Origin: Planctomycetota bacterium
GTDB taxonomy: Bacteria; Planctomycetota; OFTM77
NCBI GenBank assembly: GCA_029260795.1
Contig: JAJDCO010000097.1
Location: 1-64,000, forward strand
Length of the DNA: 64,000 nt
Reading direction: 5' to 3'
Every line of letters starts with the position of its first letter. Within the stretch, counting starts at the first letter, position 1. Below the pieces are notes generated by a model, which was given only the letters and a program-made list of their open reading frames with translations, was not told the DNA's origin and did not search any database. Shown in pieces: positions 1-8,543 of the stretch. The translations under genes and the position numbers were made by a program.

Positions 1-187
1 CATCTACTGCGGCGCCGAATCTACCCATGCCTGCTGCGTCAAGCTTCCTGCGCCGCCTCGACGACCTGCAGCGAGGTCGACTGCGGCGTGCTCGGTCGCT
101 TTCCTTGCATCCACGGGCATCTTCGACGCCTCGCGACGATGGCTGGTGAGAAATGCGGGTTAGCCCGCGACTTCCTGAGCCTTGCGC
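1..187. other. Left edge, no supported gene
   Basis: I see no convincing reading frame here on either strand. Frames open through this stretch are short and carry no recognisable motif. A small perfect hairpin, GCGGG-TTAG-CCCGC at about 156-169, lies just beyond the stop codon of gmhB and could serve as a weak transcription end, but it has no T-run. Confidence 0.3.
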
Positions 188-787
188 TCACTCGCCGGCA
201 GCGTCCGCCTCGGAGCGCTGCTCGAGAATGTGGTGAGCGGCGGCGAGCAGGTCGTCGCAGATTCTGTCGACTGCCTGGGGGTCCTTCGCGACCTGCCGCT
301 CCGACTCGGCACCCTTGCCGGTTCGGACGAGGATTCGGCAGCAGCCCGTGTCACCCGCGACTTCGAGGTCGCGCAAAGTGTCGCCGATGACGTACGACCT
401 TGAAAGATCGAGGTCGTGCTCGGCTTGCGCGCGCTCGAGCATGCCCGGCGCCGGCTTGCGACACGAGCAGCTCGTGCGATACGGAGGCGATCCCTCGGTC
501 GGGTGATGCGGGCAGTAGTAGAAGGCGTCGAGCTCGGCACCGTTCTCGCGCAAGCGATCCTGCAGATGCTCGTGCATGGCGTGGAGGATCTTCTCGGTCA
601 GGTAACCGCGCGCGATGCCCGACTGGTTCGTCAGCACGATGAGACGGTATCCCGCCTCCCGCAGCAGGCGCAGGGCTTCGGGGACGCCCGCCAGCACGTG
701 CACGTCCTCGACGCGTCGCGGGAAGTGGATGTCTTCGATGAGAGTACCGTCTCGGTCCAGGAAAACGGCTGGCTCCGCAGGGCTCAT
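188..787 (-). CDS. gmhB: D-glycero-D-manno-heptose 1,7-bisphosphate 7-phosphatase (HAD family)
   Basis: Cytosolic HAD-family phosphatase that removes the 7-phosphate from heptose bisphosphate in ADP-heptose synthesis for lipopolysaccharide core. The 199-residue protein opens with the HAD nucleophile motif DRDGT (Asp11 and Asp13), has the motif-II segment TNQSG near residue 53 and the conserved Lys in CRKP at 109-112. Cys92, His94, Cys107 and Cys109 form the structural zinc site that marks GmhB among HAD phosphatases. The start at 787 is preferred over an in-frame start 15 bases upstream because AAAGGA sits seven bases before it. It diverges from mtnP across a 263-base gap. Related histidinol-phosphate phosphatases share the zinc site, so substrate assignment is by similarity. 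Confidence 0.85.
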   Translation of the reverse strand: MSPAEPAVFLDRDGTLIEDIHFPRRVEDVHVLAGVPEALRLLREAGYRLIVLTNQSGIARGYLTEKILHAMHEHLQDRLRENGAELDAFYYCPHHPTEGSPPYRTSCSCRKPAPGMLERAQAEHDLDLSRSYVIGDTLRDLEVAGDTGCCRILVRTGKGAESERQVAKDPQAVDRICDDLLAAAHHILEQRSEADAAGE

Positions 788-1050
788 GCACCGTCCTTTC
801 ACTTCTGCGTCCCGCTCGGCAGCCCGCCGGCGAGTCGGGTGGCCGCTCCGGGGGCCTCCTGATAGAATGCCGCCCTCTGACTTCGGCTCACTCTGTCGGT
901 CCTACGGGATCCGGGGGCCGCCGTCGAGAAGGTTTTTCAACCGAAGCGGTCGGCAGGCGTCCTCGGGGAGCCCCGATCGACGACGCGAATCATTCGGCCT
1001 CCGGCCCGCTCGAAACCCGAGCGAACCCACTGAGAAAGGACGAGCGAGCG

Positions 1051-1917
1051 ATGAGTGGCGTGGTGTTGGGAGTGATCGGCGGCAGCGGCCTGTACGAGAT
1101 GGAAGGTCTCGAGGACGTCCGCTCGATTCGGCTCGAGACGCCTTTCGGCGATCCGAGCGACGAGTACGTGACCGGGACGCTCGAAGGACATTCCTTGGTC
1201 TTCCTACCGCGTCATGGCCGCGGGCACCGCATCGGTCCCTCGCAGCTCAACTTCCGCGCCAACATCTGGGGCATGAAGAAGCTGGGCGTGAACTTCCTCT
1301 TGTCGATCAGCGCTGTCGGCAGCATGCGCGAGGACATCCGGCCCGGGGACCTCGTGGTCGTGGACCAGTTCCTCGATTGGACGCGGCACCGGGCGAGCTC
1401 GTTCTTCACCGACGGCATCATCGCTCACGTGCTCTTTGCGGACCCCGTCTGCCCAACAATGGCCGGGTGGGTCTACGACGCTGGCGTCGAGACCGGAGCT
1501 CGCATGCACCAGGGAGGCACCTACATCTGCATGGAAGGCCCCCAGTTCTCCACTCGCGCTGAATCGAATCTCTATCGCTCCTGGGGTGTCGACGTCATCG
1601 GCATGACGAACGTCCAAGAAGCCAAGCTCGCCCGCGAAGCCGAAATGAGCTTCTCGACGCTGGCGCTGGCCACCGACTACGACTGCTGGCACGAAGGGGA
1701 AGACGACGTCACGGTCGAGGCCGTGCTGGCAATCGTGAAGGCGAACGCCTCTCGCGCAAAGGCGCTGATTCGTGGAGTCGCAAAGCGCTTGCCCGCGACC
1801 GCCGATCTTCCTGCACACCATGCGCTCGAGAACGCCATCATGACCGATCCGGAGCGGATCCCGGCCAATACGCGAAGGGCTCTCGACATCATCATCGGGC
1901 ATCGGCTGCCCAAGTAG
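1051..1917 (+). CDS. mtnP: S-methyl-5'-thioadenosine phosphorylase
   Basis: Purine nucleoside phosphorylase superfamily enzyme that splits 5'-methylthioadenosine with phosphate to adenine and 5-methylthioribose 1-phosphate, salvaging the by-product of polyamine and other S-adenosylmethionine reactions. The protein is 288 residues, the normal family length. Visible signatures are the N-terminal GGSGLY phosphate loop, PRHGRGH at 53-59, the substrate segment MEGPQFSTRAES, and GMTNVQEAKLAREAE. GAAAGGA lies ten bases before the ATG. It diverges from gmhB and converges on the ferredoxin gene. Family members sometimes prefer inosine analogues (MTIP); the sequence alone does not exclude that. Confidence 0.92.
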   Translation: MSGVVLGVIGGSGLYEMEGLEDVRSIRLETPFGDPSDEYVTGTLEGHSLVFLPRHGRGHRIGPSQLNFRANIWGMKKLGVNFLLSISAVGSMREDIRPGDLVVVDQFLDWTRHRASSFFTDGIIAHVLFADPVCPTMAGWVYDAGVETGARMHQGGTYICMEGPQFSTRAESNLYRSWGVDVIGMTNVQEAKLAREAEMSFSTLALATDYDCWHEGEDDVTVEAVLAIVKANASRAKALIRGVAKRLPATADLPAHHALENAIMTDPERIPANTRRALDIIIGHRLPK

Positions 1918-2236
1918 GCTCGTCCGGAAGGCGGACTTCCTGAACTCGGACGCCCAGTCCGGAGGGCGGACTTCAGTCCGCTGCATGGGCCGGATTCTCG
2001 ACAGGTCCGCGGACGTCTCGTCCAGCGATCGCCGACTCGTCCCCGGGTGTGGCGCGACGAGACGTCCGGCGGTGCGCCGACGTCGCATCGCTCTCGCTGC
2101 AGCCCGCGACCTCCCACCCGAATGAATTCGGGCCTCCGAGGGGACGGTCTGAAAGCAGCTCGTCTCAGCAACGAGAGGATTCCGTCCACTGGATGGGCCT
2201 CCGGAGGATTCGACGCGCGGTCATCGATCGGGGTCT
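1918..2236. repeat. Convergent intergenic region with hairpin and dispersed repeat
   Basis: This gene-free stretch lies between mtnP and the ferredoxin gene. It begins with alternating arms GTCCG/CGGAC at 1922-1936, AGTCCG/CGGACT at 1956-1972, and a perfect GCGGAC-TTCA-GTCCGC hairpin at 1966-1981, which may end transcription from one or both sides. From about 2108 to 2173 it carries, in reverse orientation, copy A of a repeat also found near 22.85, 23.23 and 53.65 kb. No ORF with coding character is seen. Confidence 0.6.
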
Positions 2237-2551
2237 CTAGGTCGACGATGCGGGCGAGATCTTGAGATCGCCGATCACGACCAGACGGCAGGCGAGCCGA
2301 TCACCGGGCTCGGCTCCGAGGATGAGCACGGTCTCCTGCTCGAGGCGAGTGGCAGGCGAAGTCTCACCCTCGACTCGGACGAGGCACGTGCCGCACGTTC
2401 CGCGACGGCAGCCGAACAGGAGTGAGACCTCGAGGTCGCGGACGAGGTCCTGCAGCAAGGTGCCAAAGGGAACGTCGCGAACGATGCCGTCCGCAACGAA
2501 CTCAACTCGGCAGCTTGGACGCTCAGCCGAGCTGGAGGAGCTCGCGAGCAT
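2237..2551 (-). CDS. [2Fe-2S] ferredoxin, plant/putidaredoxin-like fold
   Basis: Small electron-transfer protein of 104 residues. The cysteine pattern GCRRGTCGTC (Cys48, Cys53, Cys56) followed by RLAC (Cys88) is the C-x4-C-x2-C...C ligand set of plant-type [2Fe-2S] ferredoxins. The rest matches the beta-grasp fold in length and hydrophobic pattern. Its ATG lies 29 bases inside the end of the upstream amidohydrolase gene, so the two are probably translationally coupled. The partner oxidoreductase is not evident in the window. The Ser-rich first ten residues may be a non-conserved tail, and the true start could be slightly downstream. Confidence 0.82.
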   Translation of the reverse strand: MLASSSSSAERPSCRVEFVADGIVRDVPFGTLLQDLVRDLEVSLLFGCRRGTCGTCLVRVEGETSPATRLEQETVLILGAEPGDRLACRLVVIGDLKISPASST

Positions 2552-3404
2552 TCTCGCTCAGGATGCGGCGCTTGAGGTCGGCGTCGAGTGGCAGTGCCCA
2601 GAAGTCGTCGATGTTCTTTCGCAGATTCCGAACACCGGGACTCGGCCAATCCGAGCCGAAGAGGGTGCGGTGGGCGATCTCGTCCAGGCGCGGGAAGTAG
2701 TCGAGCAGCTTACGCGGGGGAACCCCTGACAGCTCGAGGTAGATGTTCGGATGGCGGCGCATCAGAAAGAAGGACTGCGTCATCCAAAACGGCCGTCCAC
2801 CTTGGGCGAGGATGATCTGAAGCCTCGGGAAGTCGATGGCGACATCGTCGAGCGCGAGCGGGTCGCCGTACTTCCATCGGGCACCCGGCACGATCGAGGT
2901 GCCGGTCTGGAACATGATCGGGATCTTGGCGTCTTCGCACTTGTGGTAGAGCACCTCGAGGCTGGCGTAGTTCTCGTCGTCCCGATAAGCGTTTGGGAAG
3001 AACCCCTGGTGCGTCGGATGGATGATCAAGAACCGGATGCGAAGATCCTTGACGAGGCGATCGAACTCGGCGGCCATGCTGCCGATGTGCCGCGGATGAA
3101 TGGACCCGACGGGGAGCAGGCGATCGGGAGCGACCGAGCAGTACTGTGAGACCCAGTCGTTGACCTCGGACGTAAAGCCCATGAGCTCGGGGCTGGGGTA
3201 GTTGATGAGAGCCGCTTGGCCGACCCCGATCTCGTCGAGGTAGGCCACGAGCTTCTTGGGCTCGTTGGCGATGGCCCAGAGATGGTCCATGTCGTCTCGG
3301 TCCGAGGCGAGATGCTCGAGGACCTCGGGTCGCAACATGGTCCACGGTTGAATACAGGCGTGGAGATCGATGACGTCCGTCGGACGTCCGTTCCTCTCGA
3401 TCAT
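2523..3404 (-). CDS. Amidohydrolase-2 family protein, some metal ligands changed
   Basis: A 293-residue TIM-barrel protein of the amidohydrolase-2 (ACMSD-like) family, judging by DLHAC near the N-terminus, FLIIHPTHQGF, PIMFQTGTS, and the C-terminal LFGSDWPSPG with the conserved Asp. The first metal motif reads H-x-C rather than H-x-H, and the segment usually written AHGGRP reads AQGGRP, so canonical metal binding may be altered. The start at 3404 is chosen because GGAGGGG precedes it; the open frame extends 47 codons upstream without a better site. It overlaps the ferredoxin gene. Substrate unknown. Confidence 0.75.
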   Translation of the reverse strand: MIERNGRPTDVIDLHACIQPWTMLRPEVLEHLASDRDDMDHLWAIANEPKKLVAYLDEIGVGQAALINYPSPELMGFTSEVNDWVSQYCSVAPDRLLPVGSIHPRHIGSMAAEFDRLVKDLRIRFLIIHPTHQGFFPNAYRDDENYASLEVLYHKCEDAKIPIMFQTGTSIVPGARWKYGDPLALDDVAIDFPRLQIILAQGGRPFWMTQSFFLMRRHPNIYLELSGVPPRKLLDYFPRLDEIAHRTLFGSDWPSPGVRNLRKNIDDFWALPLDADLKRRILSENARELLQLG

Positions 3405-3444
3405 AGACCCCTCCCAGTTTCTAAATACGCGCTCGTACGGAGGA

Positions 3445-4299
3445 TCAGCTCCAATCGTAGAACCCTTCTCCCGACTTCTTGCCCAGCTTACCCGCCCGAA
3501 CCATTTGTCGCAGGAGCGGTGGGGCTTGATACTGGTCTCCCCCAATCTCGCGATGCAGATGATCGGCGATCGCGAGGCGGACGTCCAATCCGACCAGGTC
3601 GGTCAGGCGGAGAGGACCCATCGGGTGATTGTATCCGAGCGTCATGGCCTTGTCGATGTCCTCGGGTCGGGCCACTCCCGCCTCGACCATCCGAATCGCC
3701 TCGAGGGCGAGGATCACACCCAGGCGCGATGTGGCAAAACCCGGGCTGTCCTTGACGATGATGACTTCCTTGCCCATGCGCTCCCCGACTTGACGGGCGA
3801 GCTCCAAGGTCTCGGTCGTGGTCTGAATCGCCGTGACCAGCTCGAGCAGCTTGAGAATGTGAGGCGGGTTGAAAAAATGCATGCCGATGACGCGGCTGGG
3901 ATTGAGAGTTCCGGCCGCGATCTCGGTGATCGGCAGTGAAGAGGTGTTGGTCGCCAGCACCGTGTCCTCGCGGCAGAGCTGGCTGAGCCGCCCGAAGATC
4001 TCCTTCTTGAGCGAAAGCCGCTCGGGCGCGGCTTCCACGACGAGGTCCGCATCGTCGGTCGCGGTCTGGAGATCGACCTCGGTCCGGAGGCCGTTGAGCG
4101 TGGTCTGACGCTGATCCTCAGTGACCTTGCCGCGCTCGATGCCCTTCTGGAGGTTGGCGTCGACGAAGCGCCGGGCTGCGTCCAGTCGCTCGCTGTCGAT
4201 GTCTTGGAGTCGGACCTCGAAGCCGGACATGGCGGCGACCTGAGCGATTCCGTGACCCATCGTGCCGGCTCCGAGCACGGCGATCCGGCGCACTTTCAT
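3445..4299 (-). CDS. 3-hydroxyacyl-CoA (3-hydroxybutyryl-CoA) dehydrogenase
   Basis: NAD-dependent oxidation of L-3-hydroxyacyl-CoA to 3-ketoacyl-CoA in beta-oxidation or butyrate metabolism. The 284-residue protein is the short single-function form. The N-terminal Rossmann fold shows GAGTMGHG from residue 8, then an acidic end of beta-2 (LQDID). TNTSSLPITEIA and GMHFFNPP carry the catalytic region with the conserved His and Asn. The C-terminal dimerisation domain ends in GKLGKKSGEGFYDW. Its ATG shares an ATGA overlap with the stop of the enoyl-CoA hydratase gene, so the two are one operon and catalyse consecutive steps. Confidence 0.92.
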   Translation of the reverse strand: MKVRRIAVLGAGTMGHGIAQVAAMSGFEVRLQDIDSERLDAARRFVDANLQKGIERGKVTEDQRQTTLNGLRTEVDLQTATDDADLVVEAAPERLSLKKEIFGRLSQLCREDTVLATNTSSLPITEIAAGTLNPSRVIGMHFFNPPHILKLLELVTAIQTTTETLELARQVGERMGKEVIIVKDSPGFATSRLGVILALEAIRMVEAGVARPEDIDKAMTLGYNHPMGPLRLTDLVGLDVRLAIADHLHREIGGDQYQAPPLLRQMVRAGKLGKKSGEGFYDWS

Positions 4300-5066
4300 G
4301 ATCGACCTCCCGACTGCTTCTCCAAGAACGCCCGCATGCGGCGTTGCTTCTCCTCGGACTCGAACAGAATCGCTTGGCCGAGATTCTCGACTGCGGACGT
4401 CGCCGCGGAGCCGCCTTGGGCGGCGGCATTGATCGCGACCTTGGCCACTCGCAGGGCGAGGGGGTCCGCTTCGAGGATGCGCTCGACCAGCCGCGCTCCC
4501 TCGTCCTCGAGCGACGCGTCCGACACGACGCGATTGACCAGACCGATCCGATTCGCCTCCGCGGCGTCGAGGATCATCATGGTGAAGATCATCTCCTTGG
4601 CCTTGCCGATTCCGACCAGGCGCGGGAGTCGATGTGTTGCGCCCGCCCCGGGAATGATGCCGAAGCGCGCCTCGGTTTGGCCGATCTTCAACGTGTCCGA
4701 AGCCAACCGAATGTCGCTGGCCAAGGCGAGCTCGCAGCCGCCTCCGAGCGTGTATCCTCGCAGCAGCGTGATGACGGGCGCCGGGAAGCTCTCGACCTTT
4801 TGAAAGAGCGAGGCGTTGATGGCGCGTAGCGCGTCGAGCCGTTGGCGCTTCTCCAGCTCGTTGAGATCGGCGCCGGCCGCGAAGTGCTCTCCCTCTCCCT
4901 TGAGAACGAGTGCTCCGATCGAGTCGTCCGTCATCAGTTCGTCGAGAGTGCGATGGAGCTCCTGCACCATGGTGAGGTTGATGGCATTCATTACCTCCGG
5001 TCGCTCGAGCACGATGGTGGCGATCGGTCCCGCACGCTCGAGGCGCAGGGTGTCGCATTCACTCAT
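4296..5066 (-). CDS. Enoyl-CoA hydratase/isomerase family protein
   Basis: Crotonase-fold protein of 256 residues, normal for a hydratase. The oxyanion-hole segments are present (AAGADL and GYTLGGGCELA). Both catalytic glutamates of true hydratases are visible: the Glu in GGGCELA and the Glu in QTEARFGIIPGAGATHRL. It should hydrate 2-enoyl-CoA to 3-hydroxyacyl-CoA, the substrate of the dehydrogenase whose start codon overlaps its stop by four bases. A second paralogue lies about 110 bases upstream on the same strand. Chain-length preference cannot be read from the sequence. Confidence 0.9.
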   Translation of the reverse strand: MSECDTLRLERAGPIATIVLERPEVMNAINLTMVQELHRTLDELMTDDSIGALVLKGEGEHFAAGADLNELEKRQRLDALRAINASLFQKVESFPAPVITLLRGYTLGGGCELALASDIRLASDTLKIGQTEARFGIIPGAGATHRLPRLVGIGKAKEMIFTMMILDAAEANRIGLVNRVVSDASLEDEGARLVERILEADPLALRVAKVAINAAAQGGSAATSAVENLGQAILFESEEKQRRMRAFLEKQSGGRS

Positions 5067-5176
5067 GGGAGGGTTTCCTCAAGGGTTCTCGGAGGTTGGG
5101 CGAGTGGGGTGCGGTCGGGGGGAGGAAGGCTGGAGGCCCGCGCCGACGGAGAGACGGCGCGGGCGAGAACGTGCGG

Positions 5177-5980
5177 TCAGGCGCCCTTGAAGTGCGGCGC
5201 GCGTTTTTCGACGTAGGCCTTCAACCCCTCGGACGCATCCGAGCTTTGGAAGAGCTGCTGCTGCAGCTCGCGCTCGAGGGCCAGGGCGTCCTGGAACGGG
5301 ATCTCGGCTCCCGTCTGGCAGGCTCGCTTGATGCGCCCGACGGCCTTGGCGGCCTTGTTCGGTGGCACGAACTGCTTGGCGAACGTCATCACTTTGTCGA
5401 AGAAGCCCTCCGACTCGTAGATGTCCTGAATGAGGCCCAGCTCATGAGCCTCTTCGAACTCGAGGAGTCGACCGGTCACCATCAGCTCGATGGCGCGGGC
5501 CTTTCCGACCACTCGCACCAGTCGCTGCGTTCCGCCCGTGCCCGGAAGCACGCCCAGCTGGACCTCGGGCAGACCGACCTTGCCGGCGCCGCGGCTCGCG
5601 ATCCGCATGTCCGCCGCCATGGCGATCTCGAGGCCGCCGCCGACCGTGTGCCCGTTCAGGGCCGCGATCACCAGCTTCGGCGTCTGCTCCAGGCGGCTCA
5701 GCGTCTCATTGGCGTGCAGGCAGAAGTAGTACTTGAACGTCGGATCGACGCTCGTGAGCATCTTGATGTTCGCGCCGGCCGAGAAGAACTTGTCGCCTTC
5801 ACCCCGCAGCACGATCACGTGCACGTCATTGTCGAAGCGCGCCTGCAGGATCGCTTCGTCGAGATCGCGCATCATCTCGTGGGTGTAGGTATTTGCCGGC
5901 GGATCGTTCAGCTCGATCACCGCCACGCCACTGTCGGTGCGGTAGTTGACGAGCTTGTGCGCCATGACTTTTTCCGCCAT
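5177..5980 (-). CDS. Enoyl-CoA hydratase/isomerase family protein, second paralogue
   Basis: A 267-residue crotonase-superfamily member. It has SAGANIKML as the first oxyanion segment and HTVGGGLEIAMAAD followed by LPEVQLGVLPGTGGTQRL, keeping the two glutamate positions expected for hydratase activity. The C-terminus (FQSSDASEGLKAYVEKRAPHF) matches the usual trimerisation helix and the SxDxxEG motif of this family. The start is set by AGGAGG nine bases upstream of the ATG at 5980; a second Met six codons in is less well placed. It lies in line with the other hydratase and the dehydrogenase, suggesting one beta-oxidation cluster. Confidence 0.9.
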   Translation of the reverse strand: MAEKVMAHKLVNYRTDSGVAVIELNDPPANTYTHEMMRDLDEAILQARFDNDVHVIVLRGEGDKFFSAGANIKMLTSVDPTFKYYFCLHANETLSRLEQTPKLVIAALNGHTVGGGLEIAMAADMRIASRGAGKVGLPEVQLGVLPGTGGTQRLVRVVGKARAIELMVTGRLLEFEEAHELGLIQDIYESEGFFDKVMTFAKQFVPPNKAAKAVGRIKRACQTGAEIPFQDALALERELQQQLFQSSDASEGLKAYVEKRAPHFKGA

Positions 5981-6249
5981 CGTCTGAGTTCCTCCTGATT
6001 GATTTCGACATCGCTCCCCGGACGGACGATCGAATCCGTCGGGGGGTACCCGCTCGAACGACCTCGAGATGTCGGGGGTCGAGCGGGGCCGGGGGTGCCG
6101 GGGCCGGCGAGAAAGACCCCGAATTCTAGACCTTTGGACCGCAGTGTCAACGCTCGGGAGACGGACGAGACGGACGAGGGTGGAAGAGTCCACCGTCACG
6201 AGGAGCGCGACTTGGCCGGCCGTTCCGAGAGCGGAGAACCGAGCCGCGG

Positions 6250-7026
6250 TCAGGCGAACACCGCCGAGACCGCTGCGTGATCGGACGGCTTCTCGCCATC
6301 GAGCACTTTTCGCGTGTCCCGGTGAATCGACACCCCAGTGCAACGATCGGCCAGTGGCTTCGTGACGAGGATCAGGTCGATGCGGAGGCCATGATTGAAG
6401 CGGAAGGCTCCCCCTCGGTAGTCCCACCACGAGTAGAGTCCGCCCTCCTCGTGATGAAGCCGAAAGGCGTCGTGTAGCCCCCAGTCCTGGAACTCCTTCA
6501 GGGCAGCGTGCTCGTCCGGGTGGAAGAGGACGTTGCCCCGCCACTTGTCGGGAGCCCAGACGTCCCGGTCATCCGGTGCAATGTTGAAGTCACCGCAAAG
6601 CGCCAACGGCTGCCCGGCGTCGTGCTCACTCGCGAGCCACTGACGGAGCTGCCCCAACCACTCGAGCTTGAAGGCGAACTTCGGTGAGTCGACGGAGGAT
6701 CCGTTGGGCACGTAGACGTTCACGACCCGAACGCCTCCGACCGTCGCGGCGATCAGTCGGCGCTGACAATCGGTCTCGTCGGTCGGGAAGGCGCGTTGCA
6801 CACTCTCGATCGACTGCCGGGCCGCGATCGCCACGCCGTTGTAAGTCTTCTCGCCAAAGAACTCCACTTGGTAGCCGAGCTCGTCGAAAGTCTCTCGAGG
6901 AAAGCTGGCGTCTTCGACCTTCGTCTCTTGGAGGCAGAGCACGTCCGGCGCTTCCGTCTCCAAGAACTGGCGGAGCCGGTTCGGACGAGTGCGCAGCGAG
7001 TTGACGTTCCAAGTCGTGATCTTCAT
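6250..7026 (-). CDS. xthA: Exodeoxyribonuclease III (AP endonuclease)
   Basis: Mg-dependent base-excision-repair nuclease that cuts 5' to abasic sites and trims 3' ends. All signature blocks of the exonuclease III family are present in order: NVNSLR, LQETK with the metal-binding Glu, YNGVAI, YVPNG, GDFNIAP with the Asp/Asn pair, WWDYR, RIDLIL, and the terminal SDHAAV with catalytic His. The length of 258 residues is typical. It is probably a single gene: the flanks upstream (the permease, about 105 bases away) and downstream (about 270 bases to the hydratase) are both gapped. Confidence 0.95.
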   Translation of the reverse strand: MKITTWNVNSLRTRPNRLRQFLETEAPDVLCLQETKVEDASFPRETFDELGYQVEFFGEKTYNGVAIAARQSIESVQRAFPTDETDCQRRLIAATVGGVRVVNVYVPNGSSVDSPKFAFKLEWLGQLRQWLASEHDAGQPLALCGDFNIAPDDRDVWAPDKWRGNVLFHPDEHAALKEFQDWGLHDAFRLHHEEGGLYSWWDYRGGAFRFNHGLRIDLILVTKPLADRCTGVSIHRDTRKVLDGEKPSDHAAVSAVFA

Positions 7027-7131
7027 GGCGCGGTCAGGTTATCAGGTCGCTCGCCGGGTCGGTAGAGTCGCCGTCGCTCGGAAGCGTCGAAGTGCTCAAC
7101 GCCCTCGCGCCGCGCTCTTGATTCGTCCCGC

Positions 7132-8472
7132 TCACGGCGTGGGCTCGGCGGCTCGGCGCCGGCTCAGCCAGAAGAGCAGCACGCCCACGCCGAGCGTCGC
7201 CAGAGCCTTGAGGACGCCGTCGAGGTTGCCTCGAACGCCATCGACGACCATCCAGGTCGTGAACGCCAGGAAGACCAGCGGCGGCAGGGGATACAGCGTC
7301 GTTCGGTACGGGCGTGGCAGGTCCGGCTCGCGACGACGCAGGATCATCAGGCCGAGCACGGCCAGCGCCGCCGACAAGCTCAGCGTGAACCCGATGTAGA
7401 AGAGCAGCTCACGAAACTCCGAGACGAGGACCATCGCGATGGCAATCGCGCCCTGCAGTGCGACGGCACGGGACGGGGCGCCCCGTCGGTTGAGCGGGCG
7501 CAGCAGCCCGAACAGTCGGTGGTGACGTCCCATCTCTCGGTACACGCGCGGGCCGGACATCACCATCGCGCTCACTGAGGACACGAGTGCGATCGCGATC
7601 CCAGCCGAGAGTAGCCGTCCCGCTCCTTCTCCGAACAATCGCCGCGCCGCGACGTCGCCGACCTCGATGATTCCTTGCATCTCCTGTGGTGAGAGCGCTC
7701 GCAGGAAGACGATGTTGAGGCCGACGTAAAGAGCCGTCACCAAGAGCGTGCCGCTCAGCAGCGCGCGAGGCAGCGTGCGCTCGGGCGAACGCACCTCGCC
7801 CGCGACGTAGCTGGCCGCGTTCCACCCGCTGTAGGCGAACACGACTTGGATCAGTGCCACGGCGAAAGTCGCTCGCGTGAGATCGGCTCCGAGAGTCGTC
7901 AGGTCGCCGAGCCTGGTCGGGCGGCTTGGTTCGACGAGGAAGGCACCCAGGATGAACACGAGGATCAAGGCGACCTTGACCACCGCGAAGCTCGTTTGAA
8001 GGCGAGTGGCATGATGGACGTCGAAGCCGTGAAGGACCGACAGCACCGAGACGAGTCCGATGGCCGCCAGGGGGGCTGGCACGCCGGGAACGAGCGCTCC
8101 CAAGTACTCGCCGAAGGCCAGTGACGAGAGCGCGATCGGGGCGGAGAATCCGGCGATCAAAGAGATCCAGCCCGCCAGGAAACCGAACAGCGGGTGGTAG
8201 ATGCGAGAGAGGTAGAAGCTCTCGCCGCCGCTCTCCGGCAGGGCTGCCGCCAACTCCGCGTAGCAGAGGGCGCCACACAAGGCGAAGATGCCGCCCAGGA
8301 TCCAAGCCGCGAGAAGGCCGGAGTCCGTGGTCGTCGTCTCCGACACCACGCCGCTCACCGTGAAGATTCCGGTTCCGATCATGCTCGCCGCGACCAGCGC
8401 GGTGGCGGTCAGCATGCCCAGTCGCCTCGGAGGCGTGTCAGGAGTAGGTCGTGCTTTCGGAGACTCGAGCAC
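7132..8472 (-). CDS. APC-superfamily amino acid permease
   Basis: Inner-membrane transporter of about 446 residues with roughly twelve hydrophobic segments. The first helix carries MIGTGIF, the amino acid backbone-binding motif of the APC fold, preceded by the PRRLG lead-in common to the family. The middle shows QVVFAYSGWNAASYVAGEVRSPERTLPRAL, the conserved helix-6/cytoplasmic loop of the amino acid transporter family. The chosen start is a GTG at 8472 with GAGGA eight bases upstream; a GTG at 8529 would leave only 14 bases to the divergent start. Substrate is not predictable. The short divergent spacing suggests overlapping promoters with the neighbouring gene. Confidence 0.85.
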   Translation of the reverse strand: MLESPKARPTPDTPPRRLGMLTATALVAASMIGTGIFTVSGVVSETTTTDSGLLAAWILGGIFALCGALCYAELAAALPESGGESFYLSRIYHPLFGFLAGWISLIAGFSAPIALSSLAFGEYLGALVPGVPAPLAAIGLVSVLSVLHGFDVHHATRLQTSFAVVKVALILVFILGAFLVEPSRPTRLGDLTTLGADLTRATFAVALIQVVFAYSGWNAASYVAGEVRSPERTLPRALLSGTLLVTALYVGLNIVFLRALSPQEMQGIIEVGDVAARRLFGEGAGRLLSAGIAIALVSSVSAMVMSGPRVYREMGRHHRLFGLLRPLNRRGAPSRAVALQGAIAIAMVLVSEFRELLFYIGFTLSLSAALAVLGLMILRRREPDLPRPYRTTLYPLPPLVFLAFTTWMVVDGVRGNLDGVLKALATLGVGVLLFWLSRRRAAEPTP

Positions 8473-8543
8473 CTGTGTATCCTCGGCCGGCGCACTCGGG
8501 ATGGATCTCGAAGTGCCACACGGCGTCACTTCCGGATCGCGGC

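Noticed and set aside
4296-5980. Tandem duplication of the enoyl-CoA hydratase genes
   Set aside because: The two proteins differ throughout, so they are diverged paralogues and not a recent duplication.
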